From Treponema sp. (GTDB lineage Bacteria > Spirochaetota > Spirochaetia > Treponematales > Treponemataceae), in contig JAILNT010000077.1 of assembly GCA_024691265.1 (NCBI GenBank), positions 1-10,536 of the forward strand: DNA of 10,536 nucleotides. The letters run 5' to 3'. The notes under the pieces were generated by a model. The model was given only the letters and a program-made list of their open reading frames with translations. It was not told where the DNA came from and did no database searches. Position numbers and translations under genes: made by a program. Shown piece after piece: positions 6,372 to 10,536 of the stretch (positions are counted from its first letter, which is position 1; every line of letters starts with the position of its first letter).

Positions 6372-6728
6372 ATGAAAAGTTCAAACAACAAGAATGTATC
6401 ATTAGCATGTTCTTTATGTGCTTTCTGTGTTTTAGTCCTCGTAACACAATTTCTTTTTCCGAAAGACACTCATAAAAACATTAATGATTACCTAAAAACC
6501 TACGAACAGTTAGTTATTCAAGTTGAAAAGACTCCTACAGCTGATGTTGAAAGCTATATCGCATTGTCAAAGAAATCTACAGAATATTCACTTTTTGCAA
6601 AACAGCTACAATCTAATAAAAATTGGACAGAAGCAGACAATGTGAGAATGGAAAAACTTACCCAGCGTTATAATGAAGCTGTTCATCGCTTTTTTTTAAG
6701 CAATTCATCATCAAGTATCTTAAAGTAA
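6372..6728 (+). CDS. hypothetical single-pass membrane-anchored protein
   Basis: I do not recognise this 118-residue protein. Residues 1-8 are polar with two lysines. Residues 9-29 (VSLACSLCAFCVLVLVTQFLF, containing two Cys) form one membrane segment or an uncleaved signal anchor. The remaining 88 or so residues are charged and mostly helix-forming (for example NINDYLKTYEQLVIQVEK and NVRMEKLTQRYNEAVHRFF) and probably lie outside the cytoplasmic membrane. A short Ser-rich stretch ends the protein. GGAGG is 13 bases before the ATG, longer than ideal; an AGAG closer to the ATG may help. It has its own consensus promoter and a strong terminator, so it is probably a real single-gene unit. No frame disruption is seen. 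Confidence 0.72.
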   Translation: MKSSNNKNVSLACSLCAFCVLVLVTQFLFPKDTHKNINDYLKTYEQLVIQVEKTPTADVESYIALSKKSTEYSLFAKQLQSNKNWTEADNVRMEKLTQRYNEAVHRFFLSNSSSSILK

Positions 6729-6752
6729 AATAACTTTATCAGATACAAAAAA

Positions 6753-6796
6753 GCTTCCGGAATTTGAAATACACTTCAATGACCGGAAGCCTTTTT
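6753..6796. terminator. bidirectional terminator between convergent genes
   Basis: GCTTCCGG (6753-6760) and CCGGAAGC (6783-6790) form a perfect 8-bp stem, with A6 before the left arm and T5 just after the right arm. The loop holds a second inverted repeat, TTGAA/TTCAA (6764-6768, 6775-6779), that can extend the hairpin. It lies between the small membrane protein gene (ends 6728) and the wecG-like gene (ends 6799) and can serve both. Confidence 0.88.
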
Positions 6797-6798
6797 AT

Positions 6799-7545
6799 TT
6801 ATTGTTGTTTTTTGAATATCTTAGTACAAACTAAAAGTAAAAGATAAAAAATATATGGGAAAATAAGGAAAATCTTAAAAGGATTATGTAATATTTCGTC
6901 CCATATTTCCAAACCTTTTTCAAAAGATTTTTCACTAACCTTTCTTCTTCTTTCAGAAAATATGCCAAAGACATCTTTATAATACATAAATATACTAGAA
7001 GAAAAACTATTACGTCTGTTATAAGCCCAGCAATCTTTTTCCCTAACCCCTTCACTTACAATAACAAGAGAAGGAGAAGCTTTATAAATAGCCTGAACAA
7101 CATTCTGCTCTATTACTTTTGGATAATAGCCAACATACCTGCCTACAATCTGTAAACCTGGAAATGTAGAGCGGACATTACGTTCAGCTTGCATAACAGT
7201 CTTTTTACGTCCTCCAAGCAAATAAAGAGAACGATAGCGATTTTCAAGAACTGTTAAAATTTGAATAACAGCAGTGAAAGGATTATAACGAACAGGAACT
7301 TTCAAGTTAAGAAATTTTGCACCAAATAAAATACTCTTTGATACAGGCAATATTAAATCAGCATCTTTTATACATAATGCAAAATTGCTTTTTTTATTAC
7401 GGGCTTTCAAAAGTTTCCAAAGTGTTAAAAATACTATTTGTTTTGTACCAGGCTTAGCAAGAAGCTCCATAACTTCATTTTCCAGTTGTTCTGGACGGCA
7501 AATATCCACAGGTACACCCAATATTTCTACTCTTTGCATTGCCAT
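6799..7545 (-). CDS. WecG/TagA/CpsF-family glycosyltransferase-like protein, divergent active site
   Basis: The 248 residues resemble the WecG/TagA/CpsF (GT26) family, which transfers N-acetylmannosamine-type sugars to lipid-linked acceptors in cell-surface glycan synthesis. Visible matches are VEILGVPVD (6-14), DADLILP (61-67), SLYLLGGRKKT (106-116), ERNVRSTFPGLQIVGRYVGYY (within 121-141) and ASPSLVIVSEGVREKDCW (156-173). The usual TxN motif reads TLW (41-43), and the usual PDG after the ADL strand reads PVS (67-69), so the conserved Asn and the proposed catalytic Asp are missing. A basic stretch (about 197-211) and a hydrophobic C-terminus (FKIFLIFPYIFYLLLLVC, 223-240) suggest membrane association. 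GGAG (7557-7554) eight bases before ATG 7545 favours this start over ATG 7539. The start overlaps rsmE by 19 bases; it is the last gene of the ctp operon. Confidence 0.8.
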   Translation of the reverse strand: MAMQRVEILGVPVDICRPEQLENEVMELLAKPGTKQIVFLTLWKLLKARNKKSNFALCIKDADLILPVSKSILFGAKFLNLKVPVRYNPFTAVIQILTVLENRYRSLYLLGGRKKTVMQAERNVRSTFPGLQIVGRYVGYYPKVIEQNVVQAIYKASPSLVIVSEGVREKDCWAYNRRNSFSSSIFMYYKDVFGIFSERRRKVSEKSFEKGLEIWDEILHNPFKIFLIFPYIFYLLLLVCTKIFKKQQ

Positions 7546-8366
7546 ACTTTTTTCTCCATCAGCGTTGTTTGTAGAGTTGCAAGACCATACAACGCAGCTG
7601 TTTCACATCTTAAAATATTTGTTATAAAATGTATAGGATTGAAGCCATAGTTTTTCATCAGCTCAATTTCAGCAGGACTAATTCCACCCTCTGCACCTAC
7701 TGCAATCGAAGCAATTTTTGGCAACCCTTTATAAGAAGAACACACTTCATGCAATAACCGAGTCCCTTCAGAGCGTTCATAAAGCACAACTGCAAGAGAA
7801 TCTTGATTATCGCTACCGCTTACAAAAGATTTTTCTTCAAGATGCCTTTTCCAGAGTTCCATAGCCTCTTTCACAGAAAGAGCATCTGTAACTTTTGTAT
7901 CAACCGCAGAACCACATTGAGAGCGTGCTTCCCTTATAATTCTTCCCCATCGATCATCACGAGAAGAAGTATTTATTTTTTGAGAATATTCACCTGTAAC
8001 AGGAACAATTACAGACACACCGCATTCAACAGCCTGTCTTATTATCAAATCCATTTTTTGAGCTTTTGCAACAAACTGAAAAAGCCAGAGTTCAACTTCA
8101 GGCTTTTCTGTAAGGGAACCTTCCTCACTAACAACTCTAGCAGAACTATTATCTTTCAATGTAGAACATAGTTGCAATATAACGGTTTTAGAAGAAGCAT
8201 CTACAGTGCAAGCAGTCATATCCACAAGAGAACCATCTGGCAACCTGACATTCAACATGTCACCAGTCTTTATCCTAAGAACTTGTTTCAAATACCTGAA
8301 ATCTTTTCCAGTTACAGCCAATGTTCCCGAAGGTCCCAAACCTTCCGAAGCAATGAACTGTCTCAT
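7527..8366 (-). CDS. rsmE: 16S rRNA (uracil-1498-N3)-methyltransferase RsmE
   Basis: SAM-dependent methyltransferase of the SPOUT superfamily that makes m3U1498 in 16S rRNA within the 30S subunit. Of 279 residues, the first 70 or so form the N-terminal PUA-like RNA-binding domain (RQFIASEGL, then GKDFRYLKQVLRIKTGD at 20-36). The knotted SPOUT domain follows, with WLFQFVAKAQKMDLIIRQAVECGV (94-117), RWGRIIREARSQCG (139-152), VGAEGGIS (223-230) and NILRCETAALYGLA (250-263). The usual LGxRILRTETA is ITNILRCETA here, but the RxET core that contacts cofactor and RNA is kept. The length is somewhat above the usual 240-250, partly from an insert around 178-190. The ATG overlaps the ctp stop as ATGA, so translation is probably coupled; no strong Shine-Dalgarno is seen. 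Confidence 0.94.
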   Translation of the reverse strand: MRQFIASEGLGPSGTLAVTGKDFRYLKQVLRIKTGDMLNVRLPDGSLVDMTACTVDASSKTVILQLCSTLKDNSSARVVSEEGSLTEKPEVELWLFQFVAKAQKMDLIIRQAVECGVSVIVPVTGEYSQKINTSSRDDRWGRIIREARSQCGSAVDTKVTDALSVKEAMELWKRHLEEKSFVSGSDNQDSLAVVLYERSEGTRLLHEVCSSYKGLPKIASIAVGAEGGISPAEIELMKNYGFNPIHFITNILRCETAALYGLATLQTTLMEKKVWQCKE

Positions 8367-9883
8367 TTACTACCGCCAGAAGAACTTGAATCAGAAGCAT
8401 CAGCAGTTTTTGCACTTTCAGCTAAAAGCCTTTCATTTTCAAGCTGTTTAAGAGTCTTTGTATTCTTTACTAATTCAGCATAATTCTTATCATGAACAAT
8501 CTCTAAAGCTTTAGCAAGCTGACTATCATAATCAGAATCATACAAAGGCATTTCTTTTCCATGATAAACTTGAACGCGAATAAGACGGCGAAGAAATTTT
8601 AAATCCAATGGATAAGTTTTATGCAAAGTTTCTGCATAAGAAGCAATATCTTCTTCACTCATATCAGCATGAGCTTTAACATAAGGCACTATTACATCGT
8701 CTTTTATAAGATTCTGGAAAGGAATTTCATCATCTTTAGAAATCTCAACATTCTTTATTTCTAAATCAGGAGGAATACCAATCTTATGAATATTAGAATC
8801 ACTAGGGCTATAGTATTTAGCAATTGTAAGCCTTATTCCAATATTGTTAGGCATAGGCAGAATAATCTGAACAGAGCCTTTACCATAAGAACGTTCTCCC
8901 ACAAGATAAGCAACATGAGAATCTTTTAATGCACCACTAAGCACTTCAGAACAACTTGCAGAATCATGATTAATAAGCACAACAACAGGAAGTCCCTTAG
9001 GAATTACAGTATTATCAGGAGAAGCAAATTTTACAGAATTTTCATAAGCAATACGGCTTTTTGTAGATACAATCACACCGTTATCAATAAACTTATCTGC
9101 AATATCTATAGCAGAAGAAAGTATTCCGCCAGGATTATTTCTAAGGTCAAGAATCAAAGAATCATAACCGGCTTCCTTGAAAGAATCCAAAGCTTCCTGC
9201 ACACGACCGGCAGTAAGAGGAGTAAATTCAATAAGTCTTAAATAACCTGTTTTTCCAATCATTCCATACTTTACAGTCGGAACTTCTATGAGAGCTCTTT
9301 CAAGAGTAAAAGGCAGCTCCATATTTTCACCACGGCGGATAACAACACTAACTTTAGTTCCTACAGTACCACGGAGAATTTTAAGAACCTGCTCCATATT
9401 AATTGTAGATGTATCAGTGCCGTCAATGGAAATTATTAAATCGCCAGCCTTTATACCAGCTCTTTCTCCAGGAGTGCCTTCAAGGGCAGAAACAACTTCA
9501 ACATAAGAGCCTTTATCATCTCCAGATGAAATTGCTTTTGTAATTGTAAGCCCTACCCCTCCAAAATTTCCTGTGGTTGTATCATTCATGCCGTTTAAGG
9601 CAGAAGCATCAAGATAATAACTAAAAGGGTCTCCAAGAGAATCCATCAAACCTTTCAGAGCACCTTCAAAAAGAACTTTTGCATCTACTTCGTCAACATA
9701 ATTACGTTCTACAAAATCGAATATACTTGTAAGTTGTTGCATGTACTGACTACTATCACTATTGGAAGAAGATTTAGTCTGTGATTGTGCAAAGCACTGT
9801 GAAGTAAATATAACAAAAATAAAAAGTGCAACGCACATAAAAATATGCCAACGATTATGTCTGGACTTATTAAATATATTCAT
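8363..9883 (-). CDS. ctp: carboxyl-terminal processing protease (S41 family)
   Basis: Exported serine protease that recognises C-terminal tails of periplasmic substrates through a PDZ domain. Starting at ATG 9883 gives 506 residues. A basic N-terminus and hydrophobic run (about 12-27) lead to a signal peptidase I site near CFA-QS (after residue 32). The PDZ domain covers about 107-185, with GGVGLTI, GERAGIKAGDLIISIDG and ILRGTVGTKVSVVIRRG. The protease core contains LILDLRNNPGG, the nucleophile S310 in DSASCSEV and the general base K335 in SYGKGSVQ; S to K spacing of 25 and Q339 match E. coli Prc (S430, K455, Q459). The tail is Ser/Gly-rich. A longer in-frame ATG at 9952 is rejected because its extra 23 residues cover the promoter and would bury the signal peptide. 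It is first in the ctp-rsmE-wecG-like operon. Confidence 0.95.
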   Translation of the reverse strand: MNIFNKSRHNRWHIFMCVALFIFVIFTSQCFAQSQTKSSSNSDSSQYMQQLTSIFDFVERNYVDEVDAKVLFEGALKGLMDSLGDPFSYYLDASALNGMNDTTTGNFGGVGLTITKAISSGDDKGSYVEVVSALEGTPGERAGIKAGDLIISIDGTDTSTINMEQVLKILRGTVGTKVSVVIRRGENMELPFTLERALIEVPTVKYGMIGKTGYLRLIEFTPLTAGRVQEALDSFKEAGYDSLILDLRNNPGGILSSAIDIADKFIDNGVIVSTKSRIAYENSVKFASPDNTVIPKGLPVVVLINHDSASCSEVLSGALKDSHVAYLVGERSYGKGSVQIILPMPNNIGIRLTIAKYYSPSDSNIHKIGIPPDLEIKNVEISKDDEIPFQNLIKDDVIVPYVKAHADMSEEDIASYAETLHKTYPLDLKFLRRLIRVQVYHGKEMPLYDSDYDSQLAKALEIVHDKNYAELVKNTKTLKQLENERLLAESAKTADASDSSSSGGSK

Positions 9884-9890
9884 AGATATT

Positions 9891-9918
9891 ATTGTATGAC
9901 ACCTATTGATTTTGTCAA
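9891..9918 (-). promoter_or_regulatory. sigma-70 type promoter of the ctp operon, predicted leaderless
   Basis: On the minus strand a perfect -35 TTGACA (9918-9913), a 16-base spacer and -10 TACAAT (9896-9891). Seven bases (AATATCT) follow before ATG 9883, so the predicted transcription start is the start codon. No Shine-Dalgarno precedes the ATG. The promoter also supports the shorter start of ctp. Confidence 0.72.
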
Positions 9919-9940
9919 GCAAGTGAAAGAGTCTTATTGC

Positions 9941-9970
9941 TAGACAAGACAAGCTTTATTGTGCCATAAT
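9941..9970 (+). promoter_or_regulatory. promoter of the MinD-like gene, predicted leaderless
   Basis: TAGACA (9941-9946, five of six to consensus), an 18-base spacer, and an extended -10 TGC-CATAAT (9962-9970). Six bases separate it from the ATG at 9977, so the predicted transcription start is the A of the ATG. No Shine-Dalgarno is present. The -35 overlaps a small inverted repeat GTCTT/AAGAC (9931-9935, 9946-9950) that could be an operator. Confidence 0.55.
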
Positions 9971-9976
9971 TTAATC

Positions 9977-10536
9977 ATGCAAATAATTCCTATAGCTAGT
10001 GGAAAAGGTGGAGTTGGAAAAAGTCTGTTATCCGCAAATCTTGCAATAGCACTTGGTAAAGCCGGTAAAAAAGTTTTACTTGTAGACTTAGATTTAGGTG
10101 CTTCAAATCTGCATCTTGTAATCGGGCAGCAGGCTCCAAGGGGAGGTATTGGAACTTTCCTTACAGGCTCTCAGACCTTTGAATCAATAATAACAAAAAG
10201 CGACTACGAAAATGTAAGTTTTATAGCTGGTGATTCAGAGATTCCTGGAATGTCATCTCTAAAAGTGACACAAAAGAAATCACTTGTAAATCATTTTCTC
10301 AAATGCACAAATTTCGACTATGTAATTCTCGATTTAGGAGCAGGTACACATTTGAGCATTTTGGACTTTTTCCTTCTTTCTCCTCAGGGAATAGTCGTAA
10401 CAGCACCAACTGTAACAGCAACATTAAATGCCTATCTGTTTTTAAAAAATGCAGTATTCCGCATGATGAACAATACATTCAAAAAGGATTCTCCTGCTTA
10501 CGACTACTTAAAAAAGCTAAAGAATGACAGTTCATC
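9977..10536 (+). CDS. MinD/ParA-family P-loop ATPase, 3' end cut by window edge
   Basis: 186 codons are visible and the frame is open at the window edge. The N-terminus carries a deviant Walker A, KGGVGKS (10-16, with signature K10 and K15), then LLVDLDLGASNLHL (34-47, switch I/A' motif) and Walker B VILDLGAG (116-123, D119). This places it in the MinD/ParA/FlhG group of membrane- or DNA-linked dimerising ATPases. GASNLH with a following short TFL stretch resembles FlhG/FleN-like and related MinD-type proteins rather than the classical cell-division MinD, but the C-terminal part that could decide (amphipathic helix or extra domain) is not in the window. It is divergent from ctp across about 93 bases. 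A role in placing flagella, dividing or partitioning is possible; none is proven here. Confidence 0.9.
   Translation, partial: MQIIPIASGKGGVGKSLLSANLAIALGKAGKKVLLVDLDLGASNLHLVIGQQAPRGGIGTFLTGSQTFESIITKSDYENVSFIAGDSEIPGMSSLKVTQKKSLVNHFLKCTNFDYVILDLGAGTHLSILDFFLLSPQGIVVTAPTVTATLNAYLFLKNAVFRMMNNTFKKDSPAYDYLKKLKNDSS

Noticed and set aside
7803..8171. 122-codon plus-strand open frame antisense to rsmE
   Set aside because: RsmE is unambiguous on the other strand, and the antisense translation shows no recognisable domain or start signal.
9884..9952. Longer ctp start at ATG 9952
   Set aside because: The added 23 residues would be encoded by the -35/-10 elements and place the signal peptide internally; ATG 9883 gives a normal signal peptide and follows the -10 box by seven bases.
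9950..9970. Possible sigma-54 (-24/-12) promoter TGGCAC...AGC on the minus strand upstream of ctp
   Set aside because: Only nine bases separate the GG and GC dinucleotides instead of ten, the -12 part is poor, and a better TTGACA promoter lies closer to ctp.

Overview
This AT-rich, gene-dense window is chromosomal and carries core bacterial genes. The combination of an HPr kinase near rpoN and a short ribosome hibernation factor, a Ctp-RsmE-WecG/TagA-like operon and a MinD/ParA-type ATPase, together with the style of the proteins, suggests a spirochaete of the Treponema group. This assignment is an inference from memory of protein families, not a database match. No mobile element, CRISPR array, tRNA, rRNA or phage gene was found, and there is no stretch of 300 bases without a gene.

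Layout. Positions 1-2729 (minus strand) hold rpoN (sigma-54), hpf (ribosome hibernation factor) and the 5' two thirds of hprK (HPr kinase/phosphorylase, cut by the left edge). hpf ends in a 15-bp bidirectional terminator, and hprK restarts from its own promoter. Positions 2778-6256 (plus strand) hold a DUF1015 protein, the ATPase YchF and a secreted endonuclease/exonuclease/phosphatase-family enzyme. A short membrane-anchored protein of unknown function (6372-6728) follows with its own consensus promoter. A bidirectional terminator at 6753-6796 separates it from the convergent operon ctp - rsmE - wecG/tagA-like (9883 back to 6799, minus strand; overlaps of 4 and 19 bases). At the right edge a MinD/ParA-family ATPase starts at 9977, divergent from ctp, and runs off the window.

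How the genes work together. rpoN, hpf and hprK recall the proteobacterial rpoN-hpf-ptsN-hprK cluster, which links sigma-54, ribosome hibernation and phosphotransfer control. Here the ptsN position between hpf and hprK is empty. The ctp operon joins a periplasmic processing protease to an rRNA methyltransferase and a glycosyltransferase-like protein whose active-site motifs look altered.

Most notable signals. (1) hprK, rpoN, ctp and the MinD-like gene lack a Shine-Dalgarno sequence, and each has a plausible -10 box ending 6-7 bases before its ATG, which predicts leaderless mRNAs; the DUF1015 gene is a weaker fifth case. Genes with a clear Shine-Dalgarno sequence (hpf, the small membrane protein) have their -10 box tens of bases upstream. 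(2) The nuclease gene has a perfect 9-bp inverted repeat that pairs its Shine-Dalgarno sequence with an upstream anti-Shine-Dalgarno. (3) The WecG/TagA-like protein has lost the usual TxN and PDG motifs. Otherwise the region looks like ordinary housekeeping sequence.
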